Below the pieces are notes generated by a model. That model was not told where the DNA came from. It did no database searches and saw nothing but the letters and a program-made list of their open reading frames with translations. Shown here piece after piece: positions 26,401 through 34,883 of a stretch of DNA of 64,000 nucleotides (positions are counted from its first letter, which is position 1; each line of letters opens with the position of its first letter). Both the position numbers and the translations under genes were made by a program. Location: NCBI GenBank assembly GCA_015056885.1, contig SVFL01000002.1:79489-143488 (forward strand), read 5' to 3'. The DNA is from Lachnospiraceae bacterium. Its GTDB lineage: Bacteria; Bacillota; Clostridia; Lachnospirales; Lachnospiraceae.

Positions 26401-29365
26401 TGAAAACCAGATTGACACCACGGGTGTAAGTATTATTACTTATGAGTTGGATGGTGGTGAGAATGACATCCGTAATATCGGCGGTTACAGAGCCGGCGAT
26501 GTATTTACCTTCTTTGAGCCTACCAAGCCTGGATATTCCTTTGACGGATGGTATCTGGATGCAGCGTTTACAAACCGTGTTTATGATTTGACCGGTCGTA
26601 CCGGCAATTTCACTTTGTATGCAAAGTGGGTTGAGGGTAATTACACAATTACTTATGTATTGGATGGTGGAGAGAATCATCCGGACAATCCTACCAATTA
26701 TACCTATTTTGATGCTTTTAAATTCCAAAATCCTACTAGAGAAGGTTATGACTTCAAGGGTTGGTATGAGGACAAGGAATGGACGAAGGGAATTAAAGAA
26801 ATTAAGGAAGGTACATGGGGGGATAAGACTCTTTATGCAAGATGGGAGCCTAAGCAGTATACTGTAACATTTGATGGCAAGAACAAGAATGCAGTTCTTA
26901 GTGCAAAAACTATTAAAGTTAAGTTTAATGAGGTATATGGCGATTTACCTACCGCTACAAGAGAAGGGTATATGTTTGATGGCTGGTATACCGAAGATAA
27001 TGTACTGATTACCAAGGATACCGTAGTTAGCATTGCTGCTAATCATACCCTGTATGCAAAGTGGGTTTTGGATGTTAGAGTGGAGAATCCTACTTCTAAT
27101 ATTCAGACCGGAAGAACCCTTGAAAAGGGAACCAGAGTAATGCTTTCTACCGAAACTCCCGGAGCATATATCTATTACACTTTGACTACTTTTGCGACGG
27201 AAGAAGAGGGTTCTGTTGATGGTGACGATGCTACAACAGATGGCAATGACGGCGCTACTGATGGTGATGATAAGAACAATGACACAACAGACGGCAATGA
27301 CGGAACTAATGATGGTGCCGATAAAGCTTCTGTTGCATATGCAGGCAGAGTAGTTAGTGCTGCAGCAGAGAATGTAGGCGGCACAAATGTACTTTATATT
27401 GATCCTATTGAGATTACCGAGAATACTATCATTCGAGCATTTGCGGTAAAAGAAGGATATAGAAATAGTGATGTTGTTGAGTTTGTATACTATGTAAAGG
27501 ATGAAAAGAAAAACTGGGGTGACATTATCCCGGAGGACCGTGCCTTGTTTAAGGATGGCTCTGAGGTTCCTGAAGGAATCTGGGTTGCAGGTGTAAAGGA
27601 TACCGAATACACAGGTAAGGCGATTAAGTTCAATGTCCGTGTATACGACTACAAGACCATGTTGACTGAGAAGAAAGATTATACAATCAAGTATTCTAAC
27701 AACAAGAAGGTTGCTTCTACAACAGACAGAAAGGCTCCTACTGTAACCATTAACGGTAAGGGCAATTATAAGGGTAAGCAGCTTGTTAAGTTTAATATTT
27801 TGCCCAGAGACATCAGCGGGGATGAGTTCGAAGCAGATGATATGTGGGCAGCAATTACCGGTAAGATTCAGAAGCCGGCGCCTGTAATTACATGGGGCAA
27901 GACCAAGCTGAAGAATAAGAAAGACTTCACCGTTGATCCTGCTTCTTCAATTGGTTATTCCGCAGGTGGTACTTATACCGTAACCGTGACTGGTGTAGGT
28001 AACTATTGTGGAACCAGAACACTTGAATATACTTTGACCGATAAGCCTTTGATGTCTAAGGCGAAAGTTGTTGGTGTAAAGGCTGTAAGCTATACCGGTA
28101 AGGCAATTACTCAGCCTGTCAGTGTATCACATAGTGGTATGCCTTTGGCTCTGGGTACAGATTATGAAGTAGAGTATCGCAATAATGTTGAGATTGGAAC
28201 TGCAACTGTGGTTATTATCGGTAAGGGTAATTACGCAGGTATCAAGAAGGTGAACTTCAAGATTAATCCTATTTCAACTATTAACAAGGTAAGCTTTGCA
28301 TTTAGTCCTGTAACCTATACCGGTAAGGCAATTACCGTAGACAGCAAAGAGAATCCTTTGAAGATTTCTGCAAACTATAAGGGAATTCCTTTGACAGAGG
28401 GTGTGGATTATGTAATTGACAGCTACAGCAATAATGTGGCTGCAGGCAAGGCAAGTGTAGTAATCAGAGGTATCAATTCCTATTCAGGAACGGTTAAGAA
28501 GACCTTTAAGATTGATGCTGCCAATGTTGCAACCCTGAAGTTGAAATTTATCAATGAAAAGGGTGAGATTATCACCGGTACACCTGTATTTGGTTACTGT
28601 AAGGGTGGTACAAAGCCTTCTGTATACCTTGAGTATGAAGGAAAGGCTCTTAAGGCCGGCACTGATTACACATTGAGTTACAAGAAAAATAAGGCTATGG
28701 GTGTTGCTACTGTTACTGTAAAGGGTAAGAAAAACTTCAAGGGCTCTTTGGCAGGTAGCTTTAGCATTACTTCACAGGATATTAGCAAGCTTAGAATCAG
28801 TATTCCTGATGTTCCTTATCAGAATGCAGCAAATATTTATGTTTCCAAGCCTGTAATTTATGATTTGGATGGCAGAAAGCTTGCTGCAGGCAAGGACTAT
28901 TCCGCAAAGGTTGTATATACCTATGCAGTTGATTGTTATGTAATGCAGGGCAAGAATGAGGTATTCCGTGAAGGCGGTACACCTGTAAATGAAAAGGATA
29001 TTCTGCCGGTAGGTACTATGATTAAGGCAACTGTATCCGGTGCAGGCAATTATGTAGGCCAGATTGAAGGTATTTACAGAATTGTTAAGGGAACCATTGC
29101 TAAGGCAAAGGTTACTGTTACTCCTCAGGAGTATACCGGAAAGGAAATTCAGCCCGGCAAGAGCCAGATTAAAGTGGTGGTAGGAGATACTACTCTTGCA
29201 CCTACGGATTATGAAATTGTTGGATACAGCAAGAATATTTCCACCGGTACCGCAACCATTACATTGCGTGGTGCAGGAGATTACGGCGGAACCGTTACTG
29301 CTAAATTCAAGATTTATCAGCAGAATTTCATTATTTCCAAAATTTTAAGTTTGTTTGGATTCTAA
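23453..29365 (+). CDS. 1970-residue secreted BspA-type leucine-rich repeat surface protein
   Basis: A signal peptide ends near VMAAEDVA (about residue 33). Residues about 100-985 hold some thirty BspA/LRR_5 repeats of the form IGxxAFxxCxxLxxVxIPxxVTxI. Three InlB B-type (Listeria-Bacteroides) repeats with GY-FDGWY and LYAKW follow (about 990-1205). Then comes a chitobiase C-terminal-like fold, split by an Asp/Thr/Asn-rich insert at about 1256-1292. Six or more Ig-like repeats built on YTGKAI / GKGNY make up the rest (about 1375-1960). No LPXTG or SLH anchor is seen, and the tail ISKILSLFGF is unusual. Such proteins bind host or plant-fibre surfaces. GGGGAGGAG precedes the ATG. Confidence 0.92.
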   Translation: MFFKKAKRFLAGVCVFSMLFTSINQNALTVMAAEDVAVETVTVAEEPEVLAEETSEPAPDTEDVVKVELPYVEEEEEFIVKGADIEAGGTSDGDDIYEVVSKDSEGNVTGYYGTFNRTQGILTFYAYHTGIGQKAFEYPTGVKEDETWLDEIKVVQFEEGSLIKFIGNRAFMNLPNLQRIDLTNCDMLTGVYEYAFSGCKSVSEVILSDKLQIIEQNAFSGCKALTTITLTPSLITMEGSVFSKCENLSTVIIQANNITCGTSIFNGCSIDDIRFSGSNTVVPGNLFNGATFKETAEIVIPYYVQEIGDSAFQSSKNLTSVTFEDSVSNPSALASVGKNAFNGCSVLKSVTFPNSVKVIEDNAYQGCKALTTLVIPNTVTILGNSAFKDCEGIKELTISNAISTLGTSVFENCKALQSVVVPAGLTLVSDSMFKSCSALTSVTIPTTVKSIGKSAFEKCAALPTIVLPDTVETVGSSAFKGCESLDNPTMPKELTQYSDYLFQDCLDLGIISTSEEPGSYSKGLVIPGAVTSIGTNAFEDCDGIEKLTISRNVETIKGGAFQNDQNIDTLIFETLDLSCGTKIFNGCLLLDVVFPKGITEIPENLFSYGGFNTDRSVTIPATVTKIGNRAFGGGPATGDATTVARILFEDGSQLTTIGDNAFAYCTAVTTFDMPVTVTSIGKAAFEGSINLQAITIPENVTSIGSSAFLNCENLTTVNYDAVNSTAGISTVSSKKVGPFANCNIHTILLGEKVENLPAYLFCGAKFSTNAQRPEVVLITLNIPASVGEIGEYAFSNITNLSKVNFAEASKLRLVGNYAFNECGALTECKLPDTVTTIGNSAFRGCVSLKEMNIPASLITLGSYAFYQCGLIKEYKVPAEVTGIEEYAFYSNTALESIVFEGYEITKIGVSAYEDCENLKAITIPSGTASIGAYAFKNDVALEEVVIPASVTEIGTDAFKGCTNAKFLVIPGSYAETWLKANGFENQIDTTGVSIITYELDGGENDIRNIGGYRAGDVFTFFEPTKPGYSFDGWYLDAAFTNRVYDLTGRTGNFTLYAKWVEGNYTITYVLDGGENHPDNPTNYTYFDAFKFQNPTREGYDFKGWYEDKEWTKGIKEIKEGTWGDKTLYARWEPKQYTVTFDGKNKNAVLSAKTIKVKFNEVYGDLPTATREGYMFDGWYTEDNVLITKDTVVSIAANHTLYAKWVLDVRVENPTSNIQTGRTLEKGTRVMLSTETPGAYIYYTLTTFATEEEGSVDGDDATTDGNDGATDGDDKNNDTTDGNDGTNDGADKASVAYAGRVVSAAAENVGGTNVLYIDPIEITENTIIRAFAVKEGYRNSDVVEFVYYVKDEKKNWGDIIPEDRALFKDGSEVPEGIWVAGVKDTEYTGKAIKFNVRVYDYKTMLTEKKDYTIKYSNNKKVASTTDRKAPTVTINGKGNYKGKQLVKFNILPRDISGDEFEADDMWAAITGKIQKPAPVITWGKTKLKNKKDFTVDPASSIGYSAGGTYTVTVTGVGNYCGTRTLEYTLTDKPLMSKAKVVGVKAVSYTGKAITQPVSVSHSGMPLALGTDYEVEYRNNVEIGTATVVIIGKGNYAGIKKVNFKINPISTINKVSFAFSPVTYTGKAITVDSKENPLKISANYKGIPLTEGVDYVIDSYSNNVAAGKASVVIRGINSYSGTVKKTFKIDAANVATLKLKFINEKGEIITGTPVFGYCKGGTKPSVYLEYEGKALKAGTDYTLSYKKNKAMGVATVTVKGKKNFKGSLAGSFSITSQDISKLRISIPDVPYQNAANIYVSKPVIYDLDGRKLAAGKDYSAKVVYTYAVDCYVMQGKNEVFREGGTPVNEKDILPVGTMIKATVSGAGNYVGQIEGIYRIVKGTIAKAKVTVTPQEYTGKEIQPGKSQIKVVVGDTTLAPTDYEIVGYSKNISTGTATITLRGAGDYGGTVTAKFKIYQQNFIISKILSLFGF

Positions 29366-29384
29366 GGATTTTATGATCTAAAAA

Positions 29385-29432
29385 AAAGAACATGTCAGTT
29401 GAGGGAAAACGAGACTGGCATGTTCTTTTTTT
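29385..29432 (+). terminator. Terminator of the surface protein gene
   Basis: AAAGAACATGTCAGT pairs with ACTGGCATGTTCTTT and runs into TTTTTTT. Confidence 0.85.
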
Positions 29433-29520
29433 GTTCTTTGTCAATAGTTGGGTGTCATCCTTGCGGAAGTTGTCTCATTACTGAGGTTACATGAGTAGCG
29501 GGAAAATTGTTTGTGTGTAC

Positions 29521-29574
29521 TTGACAAAAATGTCTACTGATAGTAGACTATATTTGTCTACAGAGAATAGACAA
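29521..29574 (+). promoter_or_regulatory. Promoter with two dyad operators for the BlaI/BlaR-like pair
   Basis: TTGACA (29521-29526) and TAGACT (29544-29549) are 17 bases apart. A perfect dyad, GTCTACT/AGTAGAC with three bases between (29532-29548), overlaps the -10 box. A second, TTGTCTA/TAGACAA with seven bases between (29554-29574), covers the start point. Both share the GTCTA/TAGAC core, as expected for two BlaI-type dimer sites giving autorepression. Confidence 0.75.
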
Positions 29575-29590
29575 AAGGAGAGAAGGCTTT

Positions 29591-29953
29591 ATGGAAGAAA
29601 TAAAACTGGGGTTGGTGGAAGCTCGTTTTGCGGATATAATTTGGCAGAATGAACCACTTACTACAAGAGAGCTGATTGTTCTATGTGAAAAGGAATTAGA
29701 ATGGAAGCGTACTACAACCTATACAGTGTTGAAAAAGCTGTCTGAGAAGGGGATTTTTCAGACAGAGAATAGTGTGGTGACCTCTATATTATCCAAGGAT
29801 GAGTTTTATGCAATACAAAGCGAGCAGTTTGTGGAGAATTCTTTTAAAGGTTCTCTTCCTGCTTTTATTGCAGCTTTTGCATCTCGCAAGAGATTATCCA
29901 AGGAGGAATTGGATGCCATAAAACAGATGATTGATTCTTACGAGGAGGAATAG
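29591..29953 (+). CDS. BlaI/MecI/CopY-family repressor
   Basis: The 120-residue protein has the winged helix of the BlaI family (about 5-75), with the WKRTTTYTVLKKLSEKGI recognition region. A C-terminal helical dimerisation arm (about 85-120) contains the usual IKQMI stretch. BlaI-type repressors sit on dyads in their own promoter and are cut or released when the partner M56 protease senses a signal. Two such dyads lie upstream, and the partner gene starts three bases after the stop. No beta-lactamase or penicillin-binding gene is next to it, so the regulated function is unknown. Confidence 0.92.
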   Translation: MEEIKLGLVEARFADIIWQNEPLTTRELIVLCEKELEWKRTTTYTVLKKLSEKGIFQTENSVVTSILSKDEFYAIQSEQFVENSFKGSLPAFIAAFASRKRLSKEELDAIKQMIDSYEEE

Positions 29954-29955
29954 TC

Positions 29956-32682
29956 ATGCTTTTCCAATATATTTTAAATATGAGTTTTTCTGCCAGTTTT
30001 TTAATCATGGTTGTATTTTTGCTTCGGATTATCTTGAAAAGAGCGCCCAGGCAGATTGTATGTCTGTTGTGGGGATTGGTGGCTTTGCGACTCGTCTGTC
30101 CCTTTTCCATAGAGAGTGCTACAAGTCTGCTTCCCAGCGCAGAACCGATACCCAGGGGATTTGAAACAATGACAAGTCCACAGATAGAGAGTGGCATTGA
30201 TTTTATCGACCATTCAGTTAACCCGGTGATTGAAAAGCCACTTGGTCTCAATACTTTTGAATCAACAAATCGGCTACAGATTTGGTTGACAGCGGGTGGG
30301 ATCATCTGGATAATTGGCGTTTTGATTTTATTTGCATATGCAGGTATCAGTTATCTGTTGTTGTATAGGAAAGTGAGAGTATCTGTTCCGGCAGGAGATA
30401 AAATTTATCTGTGTGATGATATTGCATCTCCGTTTATATTGGGGATTATCAGACCGCGCATTTATATGCCTTCCGGTATGAAGGATGAGGTGAGCCGATA
30501 TGTGATTGCTCACGAGAGGGCGCATTTAAAGCGATTGGATCATTTCTGGAAACCCTTTGGGTATGTATTGTTGGCAGTATACTGGTTTAATCCGCTTATG
30601 TGGGTTGCTTATGTACTGTTGTGCAGAGATATAGAAACAGCTTGCGACGAGTGTGTGGTAAGAGATATGGAACTGGAGGATAAAAAGGCCTATTCCAGAG
30701 CATTGGTGTCCTGCAGTGTTTCGCGTAAAATGATTGCAGCCTGTCCACTGGCATTTGGGGAAGCAGGAGTGAAGAGCAGGGTGAAGTCTGTTTTAAATTA
30801 CAGAAAGCCTTCTTTTTGGGTTATTTTGCTTGCGGCTGTGGCACTTATAGGTGTTGTGGTGTTTTTTATGACGAATCCCATATCGGAGAAGGAAATATCT
30901 GATAATCCGCAGGAATCGGTGGAGGAATCTGCTCAGAAGACTATCAATGAGAACTCTGAAAATACGGAAGCTGAGTTGGATAAGGATGAAGCGGATCAAG
31001 TGCAGACAGCAGAATTGAATAAGCTGCTGACAGCAAAATATGTGGATATCAATCAGTTAGAGCCGAGAGAAGGAATCGGAAATGAGGAACTTGTTTATGA
31101 AGATCGGTTGTTTGTATGTGAGGATAATGTGCAGAATGAATTAGAACATTTGGGTTATCTTAACTATCAACTGGATTCAGCCGGTGACTATGATTCCAAA
31201 TATGAAATTTGGATGGAAAATGAAACCAGTTTGATTAGTATCCGAAATGAAAAGAAAGCCTTTGAAGAAGGTCTTTACATGTCCGAGTACCGGATTCATG
31301 AATTGGAAACTTTGTCTCTTGAGGCTGTGTTGAATGCTTCCGATTCAACGAAGGAATATGTTTTATCTCAGCAGGAAAAATTCAATTTATCAGAACTAGC
31401 TGTTGTTAAGGTGGATGTCAGCTGGGAGCATAATCCCAGGTCCTTAGACCGTCATCCTCAGTTTGGAAATGGTCGTTATATCAGATATTATGTAGTTGGA
31501 AGATCTCAGGAAGATTCTGGTTTTAAATTGTGTGAGGTGTTCTGGGAGGATGGCTACTATATTGACATGCAGAAAGAATCGGAGGAGCCTCCCACATTGG
31601 AAGAGGTGATGGAGCGGATTGAAGAAGCGATTCCCTTGAAAGAGGCAACACCACTTACCACCACGGCTGATTTGCCGGCAGGTGACCAATTGTATTTTCT
31701 GGATGCAACAGCCGATGGAAAATATTCACTGTATGGATTCCGCAGTGATGAATATTATTACACCGGGCTTTTGATAAATTATAAATTAAATGGTCGAGAC
31801 TATCGGAATTACATAACAGACATCGAGCACTGGATTGGTTATGAATTTCCATGTATCGCAGAAGCGCCGGATGGTGGTTTGTTTATGACTTATTGCTTTG
31901 GCGGGGGAACGGGTACCCACGTGGACAGATTCTTTTATTTTAAAGCAAATGAGGATGGTTCATTAAAACGATATGAACTGACAACGGATTCTGTGATGGA
32001 ACAGGCAGAGGAACTGGTTTCCTTCAACATGGACACGGATAACAAGGTAGTGAAGATATTTGACCGGGAAGACGGCAAGAAGGAACATTTTGCATCGGTT
32101 CCTTACGAAGATGCTTTGAATGGACAGGAGTACAATATCAAAGGAATTTACTGTGATTCCTGTCAGGTGAAATTTATGTTGGAACCCAATATGTTGATTT
32201 TGGGATATGGATTCTTCGTGGAAGAATCGGTAATGCCGGTTCATATCGGAGAATTGGCGTTTCAAATTGGCGTGGAGTACAAGAGAGATGAAGTCGGATT
32301 GGTGCTAAGTGACGTGAGTACGTATGAAAGGGGCGTAATAGAGCCTCTTCCGGCAAAGAAGACCGCCGGTATAAGCTCTGCGGACGAGGCAGTGGAACTG
32401 GTGCGTGAGCAAGTGATAAAGGCTTATGAAAATGTGTATGGTCCCTATGTGCCGACGGATGCAGAGCCCACCCTTTATTCCGATGATTCGGAACGTCTGG
32501 CATATATTATTCCCAGACTGGAGGTTATTGGGGAAACGGATGAGTATTACGTGATACCCGTGATATGGGATTTTCGAGTGTACAAGAGCACCGGAGAAGT
32601 TAAGGTGTATTACAATGGCATTGACCCTTATGAGTATACCTTTGACCCTACAAATCCGAATCATATAGCATTTGCAGGATAA
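29956..32682 (+). CDS. BlaR1-like M56 family membrane metallopeptidase with a large novel outside region
   Basis: The 908-residue protein has about four N-terminal membrane helices surrounding an M56 peptidase domain with the zinc motif HERAH at 186-190 and the downstream ETACDECVV segment. A last helix lies at about 276-296. The remaining 600 residues face outward. They do not show the SXXK/SXN/KTG set of the penicillin-binding sensor of BlaR1, so another ligand is likely. In this family signal binding activates the protease, which inactivates the BlaI-type repressor. The gene is translationally close to the repressor gene, whose end supplies the GAGGAGG ribosome binding site. Confidence 0.88.
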   Translation: MLFQYILNMSFSASFLIMVVFLLRIILKRAPRQIVCLLWGLVALRLVCPFSIESATSLLPSAEPIPRGFETMTSPQIESGIDFIDHSVNPVIEKPLGLNTFESTNRLQIWLTAGGIIWIIGVLILFAYAGISYLLLYRKVRVSVPAGDKIYLCDDIASPFILGIIRPRIYMPSGMKDEVSRYVIAHERAHLKRLDHFWKPFGYVLLAVYWFNPLMWVAYVLLCRDIETACDECVVRDMELEDKKAYSRALVSCSVSRKMIAACPLAFGEAGVKSRVKSVLNYRKPSFWVILLAAVALIGVVVFFMTNPISEKEISDNPQESVEESAQKTINENSENTEAELDKDEADQVQTAELNKLLTAKYVDINQLEPREGIGNEELVYEDRLFVCEDNVQNELEHLGYLNYQLDSAGDYDSKYEIWMENETSLISIRNEKKAFEEGLYMSEYRIHELETLSLEAVLNASDSTKEYVLSQQEKFNLSELAVVKVDVSWEHNPRSLDRHPQFGNGRYIRYYVVGRSQEDSGFKLCEVFWEDGYYIDMQKESEEPPTLEEVMERIEEAIPLKEATPLTTTADLPAGDQLYFLDATADGKYSLYGFRSDEYYYTGLLINYKLNGRDYRNYITDIEHWIGYEFPCIAEAPDGGLFMTYCFGGGTGTHVDRFFYFKANEDGSLKRYELTTDSVMEQAEELVSFNMDTDNKVVKIFDREDGKKEHFASVPYEDALNGQEYNIKGIYCDSCQVKFMLEPNMLILGYGFFVEESVMPVHIGELAFQIGVEYKRDEVGLVLSDVSTYERGVIEPLPAKKTAGISSADEAVELVREQVIKAYENVYGPYVPTDAEPTLYSDDSERLAYIIPRLEVIGETDEYYVIPVIWDFRVYKSTGEVKVYYNGIDPYEYTFDPTNPNHIAFAG

Positions 32683-32693
32683 ATTTATCAGGG

Positions 32694-32746
32694 GAAGAGC
32701 CCCATAGTGTAGCAGATTAGAGGTGTTATGCTATGGGGCTTCTCTT
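32694..32746 (+). terminator. Terminator of the BlaI/BlaR-like operon
   Basis: AGCCCCATAG and CTATGGGGCT form a 10-bp stem around a 23-base loop, followed by TCTCTTGG. The T-run is weak. Confidence 0.6.
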
Positions 32747-32781
32747 GGCTGTAAAAAGTGTGAAAAGTATTACTTTATAGC

Positions 32782-32811
32782 AATAAAAAAGGAACCGATA
32801 ACTTCGGTTCC
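32782..32811 (-). terminator. Terminator of tRNA-Gly
   Basis: On the minus strand GGAACCG and CGGTTCC form a stem followed by TTTTTTATT, six bases after the tRNA 3' end. Confidence 0.85.
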
Positions 32812-32816
32812 TTGCG

Positions 32817-32888
<72 letters not shown>

Positions 32889-32919
32889 ATAACTTACATT
32901 GTTCTTACGAACAAATAAT

Positions 32920-32948
32920 ACTTTACTACAGACAGAAGAAAATGTCAA
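32920..32948 (-). promoter_or_regulatory. Promoter of tRNA-Gly
   Basis: On the minus strand TTGACA and TAAAGT are 17 bases apart, about 32 bases before the tRNA. Confidence 0.6.
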
Positions 32949-33077
32949 TACTAAATTTAAAAAAAACTAATTTTATTTTTAAAATTGGTTAATTCCTTGC
33001 GCAGTTGTATAGATTATACTAAAATAGAATATAGAAGAGATGTTGTAAAAGTATAGAATTTGGAAGGATTAGTTATA

Positions 33078-34838
33078 TTGGAATCGAGACATTATAGAAG
33101 TGGGGAATTGATTAAGCGATTTGCACCTTATTATCGTAAATATCGTGTGACACTTATTATGGATTTGTTTTGTGCGGCATTGACTACGGTCTGTGAGTTG
33201 GTATTGCCACTTATTATGAGATATATTACCAATGAAGGAATTAATGATTTGGCAGCTCTTTCCGTGGGGACAATTGGCAAGCTGGGAGCTTTATACCTGG
33301 TGCTTCGGGTAATTGATGCGCTGGCAGCCTATTACATGGCAGATGTGGGACATGTGATGGGTGCTCGCATTGAAACGGACATGCGCAAGGATGCTTACAA
33401 TCATTTGCAGAAATTGTCGGATACTTATTATAACAATACCAAAGTCGGTCAGATTATGGGGCGAATCACCAATGACTTGTTTGATGTGACGGAGTTTGCG
33501 CATCACTGTCCGGAAGAGTTTTTTATTGGCTTTATCAAGCTGGTGATTTCTTTTGTAATATTGGGTCGAATCAATATGCCCCTTACTTTAATAATTTTTG
33601 CATGGGTGCCGGTCATGGTGGCAGTATGTTTGCCATTAAATCTTCGCCTTCGGGGAACATTCCGCAAACAGCGTGGACAGATTGGTGAGTTGAATGCCCG
33701 TATTGAGGACAGTCTGTTGGGGCATAAGGTGGTAAAGGCTTTTACCAATGAAGCGGTAGAAAATGAGAAGTTCGGCAAGGATAATCAGACCTTTTTTGAT
33801 ATCAAGAAGAGAACGTATCTGTTTATGGGACTTTTTCATACTACGGTACGAGTATTTGATGGTCTGATGTATTTGACTGTATTGGTGGCTGGCGGAATTT
33901 TTATGGTTAAGGGACTGATTGCGCCGGGAGATTTGGTTGCATATCTTTTATATGTATCGACCATGATTGCTACCATTCGCAGAATTATTGAATTTGCAGA
34001 ACAGTTTCAGAGAGGAATGACCGGAATTGAGAGATTTTTGCAGATTATCGATGCGGATATTGAGATTTTTGATGAGCCCGATGCCATAGAATTGCATAAT
34101 CCCAAGGGGGATATTGTGTTCGAGAATGTCAGCTTTGAGTATCCGGATGATCATAACAAAGTGTTCCGTGATTTGAAATTATCTATCAAAGCCGGTGAAA
34201 AAGTGGCTATTGTAGGCCCTTCCGGCGGAGGTAAAACGACGCTGTGCAATCTGATTCCCAGATTTTATGATGTGACGGCAGGACGAATCACATTGGACGG
34301 GGAGGATGTGAGGCATTTCACACTCAAGAGTCTTCGCGGCAGTATCGGTGTGGTTCAGCAGGATGTCTATCTGTTCTCAGGAACCATTTTTGAGAATATT
34401 GTGTATGGAAAGCCCGGTTCTACTAAAGAAGAGGTGATGGAGGCGGCTATGCGCGCAGGAGCCCATGAATTTATTATGGGACTTAAAGACGGATATGATA
34501 CCTATGTGGGGGAACGTGGAGTGAAACTCTCCGGAGGTCAGAAACAGCGTATCAGTATCGCCAGAGTATTTTTGAAAAATCCGCCCATTATCATACTGGA
34601 TGAGGCAACATCTGCACTGGATAATGAGAGTGAATTTGCTGTGGCACAGTCTTTGGCTAAACTTTCTGAAGGACGAACTACCTTGACCATTGCACACAGG
34701 CTTTCCAGTATTCGCAGTTCTGACAGAATTCTGGTGTTGACCGATGAAGGAATTGTGGAAGAGGGCAAACATGAGGAACTTTTGGAGCTCAAGGGAATGT
34801 ATTATCATTTTTATGAGACGGCAAATGCTTTGAAGTAA
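33078..34838 (+). CDS. ABC exporter half-transporter (membrane domain fused to ATPase)
   Basis: The 586-residue protein has six membrane helices in the first 320 residues (ABC exporter type) and a C-terminal ATPase. The ATPase shows Walker A GPSGGGKT, Q-loop VVQQDVYLFSGTI, signature LSGGQKQRISIARV, Walker B IIILDEATSALD and the switch His in AHRLSS. It should work as a homodimer, exporting a lipid, drug or peptide; the substrate is unknown. No ATG is available near the conserved N-terminus. I take the TTG at 33078 because GGAAGGA lies 9 bases upstream of it; another TTG at 33060 overlaps that site. Confidence 0.9.
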   Translation: MESRHYRSGELIKRFAPYYRKYRVTLIMDLFCAALTTVCELVLPLIMRYITNEGINDLAALSVGTIGKLGALYLVLRVIDALAAYYMADVGHVMGARIETDMRKDAYNHLQKLSDTYYNNTKVGQIMGRITNDLFDVTEFAHHCPEEFFIGFIKLVISFVILGRINMPLTLIIFAWVPVMVAVCLPLNLRLRGTFRKQRGQIGELNARIEDSLLGHKVVKAFTNEAVENEKFGKDNQTFFDIKKRTYLFMGLFHTTVRVFDGLMYLTVLVAGGIFMVKGLIAPGDLVAYLLYVSTMIATIRRIIEFAEQFQRGMTGIERFLQIIDADIEIFDEPDAIELHNPKGDIVFENVSFEYPDDHNKVFRDLKLSIKAGEKVAIVGPSGGGKTTLCNLIPRFYDVTAGRITLDGEDVRHFTLKSLRGSIGVVQQDVYLFSGTIFENIVYGKPGSTKEEVMEAAMRAGAHEFIMGLKDGYDTYVGERGVKLSGGQKQRISIARVFLKNPPIIILDEATSALDNESEFAVAQSLAKLSEGRTTLTIAHRLSSIRSSDRILVLTDEGIVEEGKHEELLELKGMYYHFYETANALK

Positions 34839-34883
34839 TAGATGTAAGAGATTGTCTGAACAATAAAAAAGGAGGTATCTTGC

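Noticed and set aside
25781..26728. Open frame of 315 codons on the minus strand
   Set aside because: It is antisense to the repetitive part of the giant LRR protein. Its apparent repeats mirror the LRR repeats.
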